Assembly (NCBI GenBank): GCA_949316495.1
Contig: OX439004.1
Span: 34,540,904 to 34,604,903, forward strand
DNA length: 64,000 nucleotides
Direction of reading: 5' to 3'
From: Amphiduros pacificus
Lineage: Eukaryota; Annelida; Polychaeta; Phyllodocida; Hesionidae
The notes under the pieces were generated by a model. It did no database searches. It was not told the origin of the DNA and was given only the letters and a program-made list of their open reading frames with translations. This document shows, piece after piece, positions 12,030-22,445 of the stretch; position 1 is the stretch's first letter, and the number at the start of each line of letters is the position of its first letter. Made by a program: the position numbers and the translations under genes.

Positions 12030-13095
12030 GATCTCGTAGCTGTTTCCCAGGTATGGGGCTGGGCAGGTCTCATAGCTAACCAGTGGTGCATTGGGCTGGG
12101 TAGGTCTCATAGCTAACCAGTGGTGCATTGGGCTGGGTAGGTCTCAGAGCTAACCAGTGGTGCATTGAGCTGGGTAGGTCTCAGAGCTAACCAGTGGTGC
12201 ATTGAGCTGGGTAGGTCTCATAGCTACCCAGGGGAGTATGAGGCTGGGTAGATCTCGTAGCTACCCAGGGGAGTATGGGGCTGGGTAGGTCTCGTTGCTT
12301 CCCAGGGGTGTATGGGGCTGGGTAGGTCTCATAGCTACCCAGGGGAGTATGGGGCTGGGTAGGTCTCACAGCTACCCAGGGGTGTATGGGGCTGGGTAGG
12401 TCTCGTAGTTACCCAGGAGTGTATGGGGCTGGGTAGGTCTTGTTGCTTCCCAGGGGTGTATGGGGCTGGGTAGGTCTCATAGCTACCCAGGGGTGCATTG
12501 GGCTAGGTAGGTCTTGTTAGGTACCCAGGGGTGCACTGTATTGGGCTGGGTAGGTCTTGTAGCTACCCAGGGGTGTATGGGGCTGGGTAGGTCTCGTAGC
12601 TAACCAGTGGTGCATTGGGCTGGGTAGGTCTCGTAGCTAACCAGTGGTGCATTGGGCTGGGTAGGTCTCATAGCTACCCAGGGGTGTATGGGGCTGGGTA
12701 GGTCTCGTAGCTACCCAGGGGTGTATGGGGCTGGGTAGGTCTCGTAGCTACCCAGGGGTGTATGGGGCTGGGTAGGTCTCATAGCTAACCAGTGGTGCAT
12801 TGGGCTGGGTAGGTCTTGTTAGGTACCCAGGGGTGCACTGTATTGGGATGGGTAGGTCTGTAGTTGTAGTTACCAAGGGGTGCATTAGGCTGAGTAGGTC
12901 TTGTAGTTACCAAGGGGTGCATTGGGCTTGGTAAGTCTAGTAGCTAACCAGTAGTGCATTGGGCTGGGTAAGTCTAGTAGCTAACCAGTAGTGCATTGGG
13001 CTGGGTAAGTCTAGTAGCTAACCAGGGGTGCATTGGGCTGGATAGGTCTCATAGCTAGTTACCCAGGGGTGCATGGGGGTTGGGTAGGCCTCGTA
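12030..13095. repeat. GC-rich minisatellite, 37-bp unit
   Basis: The unit contains GGGCTGGGTAGGTCTC, then TAGCTACCCAG or TAGCTAACCAG, then GGGTGTATG or TGGTGCATT. The 37-bp spacing is exact across, for example, 12661-12780. At least two unit families (TACCCAGGGGTGTATG and TAACCAGTGGTGCATT) occur in blocks, showing repeated block duplication. It is much richer in GC than its surroundings. Open frames across it follow from the unit sequence and are not coding. Confidence 0.95.
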
Positions 13096-13660
13096 GCTAC
13101 CCAGGGTTGTACAGTATGGGACAAGGAAAGTGTCATAGCTAGCCAGGGTTGTACAGCATGGGACAAGAAAGGTCTCATAGCTAACCAGGGGTGTGCAGTA
13201 TGGGACAAGAAAGGTCTCATAGCTAACCAGGGGTGTGCAGTATGGGACAAGGAAAGTCTCATAGCTAGCCAGGGATGTAGAGCATGGGACAAGGAAAGCC
13301 TCATAGCTAGCCAGGGTTGTACAGCATGGGACAAGGAAAGCCTCATAGCTAGCCAGGGATGTACAGTATGGGACAAGGAAGGTCTCATAGCTAGCCAGGG
13401 TTGTACAGCATGGGACAAGGAAAGCCTCATAGCTAGCCAGGGATGTACAGTATGGGACAAGGAAGGTCTCATAGCTAGTCAGTGGGCATGTACAGCATGG
13501 GACGAGGAAGGCATCATAGCTAGCCAGGGGTGTGCAATATGGGACAAGGAAAGCCTCATAGCTAGCCAGGGGTGTACAGTATAGGACAAGGAAAGCCTCA
13601 TAGCTAGCCAGGGTTGTACAGTATGGGACAGGGATGTGCTGGTGCATCACTTACCAGGGG
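13096..13660. repeat. Minisatellite, 42-bp unit related to the preceding array
   Basis: The unit contains TACAGCATGGGACAAGGAAA, then a shared core CTCATAGCTAGCCAGGG. The core AGGTCTCATAGCTA is common to both this array and the 37-bp array, so one derives from the other by a change of unit. Because 42 is a multiple of three, frames stay open over 130-210 codons on both strands with strictly periodic peptides. No start context or non-repeat sequence supports a gene. Confidence 0.95.
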
Positions 13661-14844
13661 TATGTTATGAGGAGTTACACACCTTGAGGTATAATGCAAA
13701 GGTCTTAATGAAAAATACATTATAATTGTAATCTCAAATCTCAACAGGATATTCTGCCAGGGGAGTTGTATTAATATTGGACAGCTCCCCCAAGGGCTGT
13801 GTAACCCCTCATTGTTAGAGAGATAACCAGATCTTTTCTCCTGGCTATAGACTGGGGTACACCATTAAATGTGTACTCTTTATGTTTTATTGTGGTCTCA
13901 GATGGGCAGGGGTATCTTAAGTGTGTTTAACCCTGGTGGTGTTTGCTGGCAGCACATTGCATTGCTTCTGGACACGGTCCCTTGATGGGAGTCTCTCAGG
14001 GAGATGTACGATGAACGATGTCTCCAGGGGGAAAAAGCCACTCTCCAGCATCAGACACTGATATCACACACATCAGGGGTATCATTATCATCAGGAGATA
14101 TAAACAGGGGTGTTCTAGACAGGAAATAACCATAATATTTATTTTTAGAATATTAACCAGAAAAGATAATATATTTATAAAATCTTAATCCACTAATTGT
14201 GTTTTTGGGGTAAGAACTAAATTAGTTGGAAACATAATGTTATTTAAGCGTCATCAGCAAAGTGTCAATATTCCCATCTTTATGGTCAGCGGAGATATGA
14301 AGTAGGAACGGGAAGATATCACGAAACCCTGAGATTCTCAGAGGATGTGTTGACCTCTCAAGATTGGGATCAAAGTTAAAAGGCTGCAATCTACACTGCT
14401 CACGGGAGATACCCACAACTCACATCCAGGAATCTGTCCGGTATCCATTCCGTATCCTCTTGACTCTCCTATGTGAGGCTGTATTGATATGATTGCCATG
14501 GCAACCTGTTGTGGCCAATCAGAGGAGGTATTTGGTGTTATGATAATCTGTATATTTGCAGCTTTGATGTGAGTTAATGAATGAGTAGGGGTAAGGGTGG
14601 GGAGTACACAGATGTATGGAGTTTTAGGAGAAGCTTGGTGTGAGTTTAACAACGATCAGCGCCACATTTTAGTAGTAAAAGTCAGATCAAAAATATTTTG
14701 TAACAAGCAATTGCTGCTGGATGGATATCTAGAATACCAGGACATTCTTTTCACTGCTCAAAATTGTTTGATCTCTTCCATCATGTGCATAATCCGCTGG
14801 AATGTTCGGATATTTCTGTATTCTGAATCCCCTGTCTTTATCAA
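13661..14844. other. Single-copy DNA between arrays
   Basis: Mixed-composition sequence with no convincing exon. It contains the X-box plus CCAAT pair at 14492-14519, annotated separately. Open stretches at 14338-14652 (minus) and 14597-14869 (plus) have no recognisable domain. Confidence 0.5.
14492..14519. promoter_or_regulatory. X-box-like palindrome followed by a CCAAT box
   Basis: ATTGCCATGGCAAC (14492-14505) is one base short of a perfect palindromic RFX X-box and is followed 10 bp later by CCAAT (14515-14519, in GGCCAATCAG). RFX and NF-Y bind cooperatively at X and Y boxes in known promoters. Whether this pair marks a promoter is inference, as no transcript start or exon is evident beside it. 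Confidence 0.4.
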
Positions 14845-15240
14845 TTCCCTGATATATCTGAATGCTTGATGTGTCTGAATGCTTGATGTGTCTGAATCCT
14901 TGGTGTGTCTGAATCCTGGATGTGTCTGAATCCTTAACATGTCTGAATCCTTGGTGCGTCTGAATCCTTGGTGTGACTGAATCCTGGATGTGTCTGAATC
15001 CTTGGTGTGTCTGAATCCTTGGTGTACCCGAATCTTTGGTGTTTCTGATTCCTTGGTTTGGCTGAAACCTGAATGTGACTGAATCCTTGATGTGTCTGAA
15101 TCCTTGATGTGTCTGAATCCTTGATGTGTCTGAATCCTTCGTGTGACTGAATCCTTGGTGTGTCTGAATCGTGGATATGTCTGAATCCTTGGTGTGCCTG
15201 AATCCTTGGTGAGTCTGAATAATTTGGATTGACTGAATTC
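14845..15240. repeat. Minisatellite, 17-bp unit, about 23 copies
   Basis: The unit is TGTCTGAATCCTTGGTG, with the common variant TGTCTGAATCCTGGATG. It is quite degenerate, with single-base changes in most copies, so the array is probably older than the homogeneous 53-bp and 22-bp arrays elsewhere in the window. Confidence 0.95.
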
Positions 15241-15612
15241 CCTGTTCTGTGAGGTATGAAATTGAGTTCAGCAGATTAATTTGTTTAAGATTTATTCTCT
15301 TGTGTCAAATAATTACTTTCTTATGGCATACAACCTTTCTGTCTCCTTGGTTATTTAAAGTCATACATGTATGCATTGCCATACAGCACTGAAATATGGC
15401 ATTGAGCTTGTTTTGCTATTTTCACCTTCAACAACACAACATAGCTATTGGACATTCACCCATATCAACAGATTTGTATTGACTGTCAAATGATTATGTA
15501 CAAATTATATTACTAACATTACATATCATGCTACGCATATCAATAATTGGAGCCGTTAATTGTGCTGTTTGCTTGGCCCATTCCTGCTCAGTTTCTGGCA
15601 TGGAGAAGATGT

Positions 15613-15828
15613 CTAAATCCATCTTGGCCCCAATCCTAAATATGTGTCATTAGCGGTGTAAACCCAGCCACTAATGTCCCCACCTCCACAGCCAAGGTAA
15701 TCAAAATATCCCATAACTGGCAACTTGACATCAAGATTTACGACCAAATCAGGAAGGGCCAAATTTGGATATATACGTGCCAGTCTCTCCTTTCCATTAT
15801 GGAGGTAGCTGTTCACAGAACTGTCCAT
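15613..15828 (-). CDS. Uncertain 71-codon ORF, unknown product
   Basis: This minus-strand frame starts with a true ATG at 15828-15826 and ends at a stop near 15613. The peptide is not low-complexity. It begins MDSSVNSYLHNGKE and ends with a glycine- and aromatic-rich stretch, including FDYLGCGGGDISGW. There is no signal peptide, no transmembrane segment and no family I recognise. It lies in the most GC-balanced single-copy part of the window. No good polypyrimidine tract and AG is seen just upstream, so it is not an obvious internal exon. It may be chance; it is kept because its amino-acid make-up is more protein-like than that of other frames here. Confidence 0.15.
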   Translation of the reverse strand: MDSSVNSYLHNGKERLARIYPNLALPDLVVNLDVKLPVMGYFDYLGCGGGDISGWVYTANDTYLGLGPRWI

Positions 15829-16111
15829 ATATCATTGACACTTTGCTACAAGCCCCGCAAGATGTCTTGAAATTTGGTCAGAGAAAAATGACTGTGGTGA
15901 CTCTTTGGGAGAAATATGTCTGTTATCCAGTTTCCCATGATGCTTTGCATGACTCCCGTGATGCTTTGCGAGGTCAGATGGTAAGATGGCTGGCAGTTAG
16001 AAGCCCTGGGTTGTCACGAGTTCTCACTATGGTGTCTCCTAATCCCTGGCTGCGTGGCTGGGTTCGGCATCTTGGAATCGCAGGAAACGCTGAGGGTGAT
16101 TACAAGTTGCA

Positions 16112-16321
16112 ATGGTCGTGAGCAGTGTTCTTGCATTGACCTGGGTTGTGCTGATAACGGGTGATTTATGGTGTCTCGGATTGGCCAAGGTCACGAATAA
16201 GCTGGAGACTGTCCTAGTGGGGGATCTTACCCCGTTCCATAGGGTACCATCACCTTATCCAGAAATGTGGGCAAATGGTCGAGAACACTCTGTGGGATGT
16301 TACACAAGACATAAATTTTGA
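16112..16321 (+). CDS. Uncertain 69-codon ORF with signal-like N-terminus
   Basis: The ATG at 16112 has G at -3 and G at +4, a favourable context. The first 20 residues, MVVSSVLALTWVVLITGDLW, form a hydrophobic segment like a signal peptide or signal anchor. The rest is short and unrecognised, and the frame stops at 16321. If it were a first exon, a donor would be expected after the hydrophobic segment; I see only weak GT candidates. An open stretch in another frame overlaps its start. This is probably chance. Confidence 0.12.
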   Translation: MVVSSVLALTWVVLITGDLWCLGLAKVTNKLETVLVGDLTPFHRVPSPYPEMWANGREHSVGCYTRHKF

Positions 16322-17313
16322 ACAAAGAGCTATTTAGAATTTCTCTGGTTGCTGGTGAACCAACAATTGTAATTGATTTAAGATATCTGTATGTATTAAA
16401 ATAAAATAGATCAAATGGTATATTGTTGTTAAATATTCAAGAGGTGAATAGAGAACAAAACATGAGAGAAATCTTATCAAGACACACTGGCTTAACTATA
16501 TGGAGAGGTCAAAAGTGACAAGTCGCAAAGAACAATGAGCTTTTAAAATTACACATGGAAGAAGGACTGGTCATAAAAGCAAGCAAACAAGAGGAGAACC
16601 TTGTATAAATTCTCCAATTGTGCAGATTTAAGAGGCCATTATTTATGGTGTGATTCTCACAACATTGTGAGACTGGGTATTCATGACTGAGAAAGTTTAA
16701 TGGACAATTATCATTAGCCAAACTGCCCTGCTGGTTTACATTTCCCCCATTTGTCACCTCCGACCCACTCTGCCCCCTTCAATCCTACCCCCACGTGGCC
16801 TCTTTCCAACTTTAATGCCACATCATTTGTTATTCTAATTATAACACTTTTGCTGATTGCTTTGAAAGGTGGTGACAGAGCATTGTTGTTGTTATAGGGG
16901 ACCCTGTGCTCAGTGTGATGTTTAAATATAAATGTTATTGAAGATGACCATGATTTCATCGAGACAAGGAGCATATGCTAGGTCAGTTTATGATAGGCTT
17001 ACAGGAATAATGGTGCCTGGTCAAGACAGGATTATGAGTAACCCCTGGACCACCCATTCAGACTGGGGGTAGATCTTGGATTGTGCTCTCCTCCAGACAT
17101 CAGATCTCTATGCAGATTGTTTGGCCTGGAGCAGTCATATTGATGCTGGCCAGAGCAAGGAGTATGTGGTCTCAGCATCACCATATCACTCATCTTTCCT
17201 GATTGAAAATGGGACAATGAACATGTAAGCTGGACCATACTAAAGTACAGGCTAAAGTGAGCTCCACTGCAAGGTCACAGGTCTGAAAGCAGGCACAATG
17301 AACATGTAAGCTG

Positions 17314-17839
17314 GCCTGTGGATGGCATGTGAGGCCAGTGGGTGGCAAGCAAGACTAGTGGGTGGTACATTAGGCCAGTGGGTGACAAGTGAGGCCAGTG
17401 GGTGACAAGTGAGGCCAGTGGGTGACAAGTGAGGCCAGTGGGTGACATATGAGTCCAGTGGGTGATACATGAGGCCAGTGGATGGCATGTGAGGCCAGTG
17501 GATGACACATGAGGCCAGTGGATGGCATGTGAGGCTAGTGGGTGACATGTGACTCCGGTAGATGACATTTTAGGCCAGTGGATGACAAGTGAGGCCAGTG
17601 GGTGACATGTGAGGCCAGTGGGTGACATGTGAGGCCAGTGGGTGACATGTGAGGCCAGTGGGTGACAAGTGAGGTGAGAGGGTGACATATGAGGCCAGTG
17701 GGTGACGTGTAAGGCTAGTGGGTGACATGTTAGGCCAGTGGGTGACATGTGAGGCCAGTAGGTGACAAGTGAGGCCAGTGGGTGACAAGTGAGGCCAGAG
17801 GGTGACATATGAGGCCAGTGGGTGACATGTAAGGCCAGT
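17314..17839. repeat. Minisatellite, 20-bp unit, first block
   Basis: The unit is GTGGGTGACATGTGAGGCCA, with AAGTGAGG, GATGAC and GGTGGC variants, in about 26 copies. Read on the minus strand, a 20-bp unit cycles through all three phases, so all three frames stay open and give long periodic peptides. These are not genes. Confidence 0.95.
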
Positions 17840-17962
17840 TGATAATATGTAAAGCCTGTAGATGATATTTGAAGCCTGTAGTTGATATTTGAAGCCATGG
17901 GCAATGTGTTAAAGTTCTTAGATATAATTACATAAATTTGACAACAATACTTCAGCAACTAA
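17840..17962. repeat. Array-flanking segment, copy 1
   Basis: This segment ends in ATAAATTTGACAACAATACT and is repeated with few changes at 18319-18401. It contains two extra internal repeats of about 24 bp (TAGATGATATTTGAAGCCTG and a close copy) that the other copy lacks. The 20-bp array plus this flank were evidently duplicated together. Confidence 0.85.
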
Positions 17963-18318
17963 GTGGGTGACATGTTAGGCCAGTGGATGACATGTGAGGC
18001 CAGTGGGTGACATGTAAGGCCAGACAAGTGAGGCGAATGAGTGACAAGTGAGGCCAGTGGATGACAAGTGAGGCCAGTGGATGACATGTGAGGCCAGTGG
18101 GTGACAAGTGAGGCCAGTGGGTGACATGTGAGGCCAGTGGGTGACATGTGAGGCTAGTGGGTGACATGTTAGGCCAGCGGGTGTCATGTGAGGCCAGTGG
18201 GTGACAAGTGAGGCCAGTGGGTGACATGTGAGGCCAGTGGGTGACATGTGAGGCCAGTGGGTGACAAGTGATGCCAGTGGGTGACATGTGATGCCAGTGG
18301 GTGACATGTGAGGCCAGT
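17963..18318. repeat. Minisatellite, 20-bp unit, second block
   Basis: This block has the same unit as 17314-17839, in about 18 copies, and restarts abruptly after the flank copy. A short irregular stretch at 18010-18040 (AGGCGAATGAGTGACAAG) breaks the phase. Confidence 0.95.
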
Positions 18319-18401
18319 TGATAATATTTGAAGCCATGGGTAATGTGTTAAATTTCATAAATATAATTGCATAAATTTGACAACAATACTTCAGTAACTA
18401 A
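18319..18401. repeat. Array-flanking segment, copy 2
   Basis: This is the second copy of the segment that follows the 20-bp array. It matches 17840-17962, apart from the missing 24-bp internal repeats and a few substitutions such as GGGTAATG for GGGCAATG. It marks the end of the duplicated block. Confidence 0.85.
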
Positions 18402-19265
18402 AAAATGCTCATGGATCAATATGAACAGTTCAAAAATTTAATTTGTGAAAAGCCAGAGAACCTGGTGTGGATGTTGAGAGTTGTTGGTGGATAACCACCA
18501 GATCTTAGCAGTGCTCAGTTCAATACAGGAGTCTGTGGGGCTGATCCTCCCTGCCTGGTTGTTATGGTGCAGGCATGTGTCAGTAAACACTATGTCATAT
18601 GTCTATTTACAAGGCTGGCCTCGGTGGCTTTGTCTTGCAGGAATTACTCCCAGATCTTGCCTTGTTACCGCCGCCCAATCTGCATCAGATTCCAACTTTG
18701 TCAATAAAAAGCTAAACTTTTCCAAATAAGCTTTGTTTATTATGGATACAGCCAGAGTAAAACGTCAGATAATTAATACTGTGTATATTCATCTCACTGT
18801 TTCTTCTCCCATCTGCATTTGATGGCCATTTTATACTCTAGAAACAAAATCAACATTCTTAATATTTGATAATGACATGATTCTCAACAAAAATAAGATA
18901 TGAGCTACAGTTTCTAATTAGTTTTAAAACACATTAGAATGCAGCAGTGAGAAATCCCACAGCCAACATTAACCTGGCTTGAAATCCATCATGCCACAAT
19001 TTCTGCCACAATTTTCTCTTGGCTGCTGTATAATGTTTATATACACTACAGGGGATCCTGGCTTTAAGCTGCTGTCCTGAAAATGTCTTTCTGAACAATG
19101 GCTTTGGAAGTACCATGCAGTGTTTGGTATAAATGGCTCTCATTGAAAGCAAGCTGTGACCTTATTGAGGTCAATTATTTGGTGAATTGATCTGAAAAGG
19201 TCTTTGTATGATGATCTTTATGAATCTTCTGTGTCATTAATCATATATTGATATGGCATGTTGAT
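18402..19265. other. Single-copy DNA, no gene seen
   Basis: Open stretches at 18481-18729 (plus) and 18934-19152 (minus) have no recognisable domain and no convincing splice sites. No repeat or RNA fold is noticed. Confidence 0.5.
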
Positions 19266-19370
19266 TTCAGCCATGTGACAAGCTGACCTCAGTCATGTGA
19301 TGGGTTAGATTCAGTCATGTGACAAGCTGACCTCAGTCATGTGATGGGTTAGATTCAGTCATGTGACAAT
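19266..19370. repeat. 44-bp tandem repeat, 2.4 copies
   Basis: The unit combines TCAGTCATGTGACAAGCTGA and TCAGTCATGTGATGGGTTAG, so the 44-bp unit itself comes from two diverged halves of about 22 bp. The copies are nearly identical. Confidence 0.9.
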
Positions 19371-19612
19371 GTTCATAATTCCCTGGCCTTGCATCCTTAC
19401 ATACCACCCAATGATTCAAATATTGTCATTCTTTCCAGTTGTTGGTCACAGTGCAAGCTTATGACCCCCAATTTCTCTGTGATGATCTTCTGGCCAGACC
19501 AGCCATGCCTAGCCTGACATGACAGTTGTGATTTTTTCATCATCATAATATCCACTTATATGATAGAACTTCCACTGGGCTGACAATAACACTCTGGAGT
19601 AGCAAAGGCAAT
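19371..19612. other. Short spacer, nothing identified
   Basis: About 240 bp of mixed-composition DNA between two small tandem repeats. Nothing is recognised. Confidence 0.5.
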
Positions 19613-19775
19613 GATGGAGGAGGAGGTGTTTTTGGAGGAGGGAGGGGTGTTTCTGAAGGAGGATAGGGTGTTTTTGGAGGAGGGAGGGGTGTTTCTGAAG
19701 GAGGATAGGGTGTTTTTGGAGGAGGGAGGGGAGTTTCTGAAGGAGGATAGGGTGTTTTTGGAGGAGGGTGGATGT
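19613..19775. repeat. Purine-rich 42-bp tandem repeat, about 4 copies
   Basis: The unit combines GGAGGGAGGGGTGTTTCTGA and AGGAGGATAGGGTGTTTTTG. It is strongly G-rich and purine-biased on the plus strand, with runs GGAGG, GGGAGGGG and GGAGGATAGGG that could form G-quadruplex or triplex structures. Because 42 is a multiple of three, a periodic frame stays open; it is not coding. Confidence 0.9.
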
Positions 19776-20576
19776 TTTCAGAGCGTAGTTGGGTATGGCT
19801 TTTTCCACAGAACCATCTTGCTTTTCAAAAATTTAAATAAAACTTTTTTCTCTCATATGTCAAATATTGTCTGTTCATTATTTGGTTTGTGAATTGTGTT
19901 ACCATTATAACGTTAGATCCATAATTCATATATGACATGAGTAAAAGAAAGCCATGTGCTCACGTAGGAGTCAAACATGGAGGACGCCTGGGTCCTATTG
20001 CACCTAAATATAGACAAACGTTTACATGCAACATTAGCTATTTTCATAGTCAGTTGATAGAATATTCGAGCTTATTAATGCCCCAGACATGTATTGATAT
20101 CTGACTATTTGAATAGCACTTCATGAAGTTCTAATACAAATTCTAATATTTGCTCGATTTCTGATAAAACTCATTTTTTTGTTTTTATATTGTCTTGTAC
20201 CATAAGTTGGCATTTAATATAAGATATATTTATAGCTTTGTCAGAGTGTACAAAAATAAACAGGATAAATATCGTCATGTGGCACTATACATCCGTGTGC
20301 AGACAAATAATTGGCATGTTTATGTATCACTCAGAGGACTATTAATAGGAATTGTCATATTGCTTCTGACACTTGTACATATTTATATTTTGATACATAC
20401 AAGAAGTATGAGTCATTTTAATAAATATTTTACACTACATTGTGTCATATATCTACCCCTGTTAATGACTGGTAGATTTGGCTGTGTGATTTTGTCCCAC
20501 CACAAGGTGAGATGTTACTGTCTACCTACAAAGCAACATCATCCAGATGCTGTTATAAGCTTCTTTGCTGATACTT
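19776..20576. other. AT-rich DNA, no gene seen
   Basis: A 160-codon open stretch at 20195-20677 begins at a TTG, is hydrophobic and AT-driven, and runs into an old dispersed repeat. I do not regard it as a gene. Nothing else is identified. Confidence 0.5.
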
Positions 20577-20790
20577 TTTTTCTGCCTCAACTTGGGCACT
20601 TTGTCGCACCTAATACCACCTTTCCATACAAAACAAAGCATATTTCACACCTACCCTGTTTTATATTCAGTCTTTAGATGTGTTTATTATTACCTTCAAT
20701 GATGTACATTTTTCAAGCAACAAAGACATTTGGCCAAAAAAATCATGCTGAAAAAATGGTGTACCATTTCAGATACTGTGAAATTACCAG
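20577..20790 (+). repeat. Old dispersed repeat, copy 1 (diverged)
   Basis: This segment resembles 54273-54480 in the same orientation. Shared blocks in the same order are GCACC...TTTCCATACAAAA against TTTCCGTACAAAA, then TTCACACCT, then TATTATTTTCAATGAT against TATTACCTTCAATGAT, then CCATTTCA. I estimate about 70 per cent identity over the best 110 bp, which points to an old interspersed element of unknown family. The ends are not defined by eye. Confidence 0.5.
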
Positions 20791-21143
20791 CAAAATGAGA
20801 TATTAACGCAAGGCATAATATAAATTATATCAATAATTTTAACTTTTGCATTGCAAATTTATAGTGATTTATTTGTATTTAAAAGATAATCATAGCTATC
20901 AAATCTCTCCATTGCCTATAAGGCTGGAGACATAGGTGAGTGAACATGCTCTGGGGAAGCTGATTACATATGCTTGAAAAACAGACAACAAACTCATTTA
21001 ACAGAAAACAGTGACTATGCATATATGTGGGTTCTGAGAAAAATTGGTCCTGTTTGTTGAGGAAAAATACATTTTTGGAAGTGTATAAATGCATGCACAT
21101 GAAACATAGAAATGCATGCACTGTGGTCGTAATCAACATCCCC
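20791..21143. other. AT-rich spacer, nothing identified
   Basis: A minus-strand open stretch overlaps this part but shows no recognisable domain. It leads into the homogeneous 53-bp array. Confidence 0.5.
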
Positions 21144-22445
21144 AAAGTGCTGCACTTAATGATTCATATATGTGTGCCTGGTAACTCACTGTCCCCATAG
21201 TGCTGCACCTAATGATTCATATATGTGTGCCTGGTAACTCACTGTCCCCATAGTGCTGCACCTATGATTCATATATGTGTGCCTGGTAACTCACTGTCCC
21301 CATAGTGCTGCACCTAATGATTCATATATGTGTGCCTGGTAACTCACTGTCCCCATAGTGCTGCACCTAATGATTCATATATGTGTGCCTGGTAACTCAC
21401 TGTCCCCATAGTGCTGCAACTAATGAATCATATATGTGTGCCTGGTAACTCACTGTCCCCATAGTGCTGCACCTATGATTCATATATGTGTATGCCTGGT
21501 AACTCACTGTCCCCATAGTGCTGCACCTAATGATTCATATATGTGTGCCTGGTAACCCCACTGTCCCCATAGTGCTGCACCTAATGATTCATATATGTGT
21601 GCCTGGTAACTCACTGTCCCCATAGTGCTGCACCTAATGATTCATATATGTGTGCCTGGTAACTCACTGTCCCCATAGTGCTGCACCTAATGATTCATAT
21701 ATGTGTGCCTGGTAACTCACTGTCCCCATAGTGCTGCACCTAATGATTCATATATGTGTGCCTGGTAACCCCACTGTCCCCATAGTGCTGCACCTAATGA
21801 TTCATATATGTGTGCCTGGTAACTCACTGTCCCCATAGTGCTGCACCTAATGATTCATATATGTGTGCCTGGTAACTCACTGTCCCCATAGTGCTGCACC
21901 TAATGATTCATATATGTGTGCCTGGTAACTCATTGTCCCCATAGTGCTGCACCTAATGATTCATATATGTGTGCCTGGTAACTCACTGTCCCCATAGTGC
22001 TGCACCTAATGATTCATATATGTGTGCCTGGTAACTCACTGTCCCCATAGTGCTGCACCTAATGATTCATATATGTGTGCCTGGTAACTCACTGTCCCCA
22101 TAGTGCTGCACCTAATGATTCATATATGTGTGCCTGGTAACTCACTGTCCCCATAGTGCTGCACCTAATGATTCATATATGTGTGCCTGGTAACCCCACT
22201 GTCCCCATAGTGCTGCACCTAATGATTCATATATGTGTGCCTGGTAACTCACTGTCCCCATAGTGCTGCACCTAATGATTCATATATGTGTGCCTGGTAA
22301 CTCACTGTCCCCATAGTGCTGCACCTAATGATTCATATATGTGTGCCTGGTAACTCACTGTCCCCATAGTGCTGCACCTAATGAGTCATATATGTGTGCC
22401 TGGTAACTCATTGCCCACAAAGTTCGGCACCTATGATTCACATAT
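21144..22445. repeat. Very homogeneous minisatellite, 53-bp unit, about 24 copies
   Basis: The unit combines AGTGCTGCACCTAATGATTC, ATATATGTGTGCCTGGTAAC and TCACTGTCCCCAT. Most copies are identical. A variant with GGTAACCCCACTG, one base longer, occurs at about 21549, 21762 and 22187, that is 4 and 8 units apart, which shows copying of four-unit blocks. Two copies lack AA in CCTAATGA (near 21260 and 21472). Degenerate units lie only at the right edge (22390-22500). Such homogeneity means recent expansion or ongoing gene conversion. Confidence 0.97.

Larger units (their letters stand above)
15241..17313. other. Single-copy DNA, most gene-like composition at 15.6-16.3 kb
   Basis: The part at 15600-16330 is less AT-rich than its surroundings and has open frames on both strands (two recorded separately). 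The flanks are AT-rich. A 20-base piece ending in AACATGTAAGCTGG occurs at about 17214 and again at about 17296, just before the next array, a small local duplication. Nothing else is identified. Confidence 0.4.

Noticed and set aside
13018-13650. Open frames of 137-210 codons on both strands
   Set aside because: They follow from the 42-bp (3n) unit of the minisatellite. The peptides are strictly periodic, with no non-repeat sequence and no splice context.
17252-18358. Six long minus-strand frames, up to 227 codons
   Set aside because: The 20-bp unit has no stop in any phase, so all three frames are open. The peptides are pure repeats.
20195-20677. 160-codon hydrophobic plus frame
   Set aside because: It starts at TTG, its composition follows AT-rich DNA, and its end lies in a dispersed repeat.
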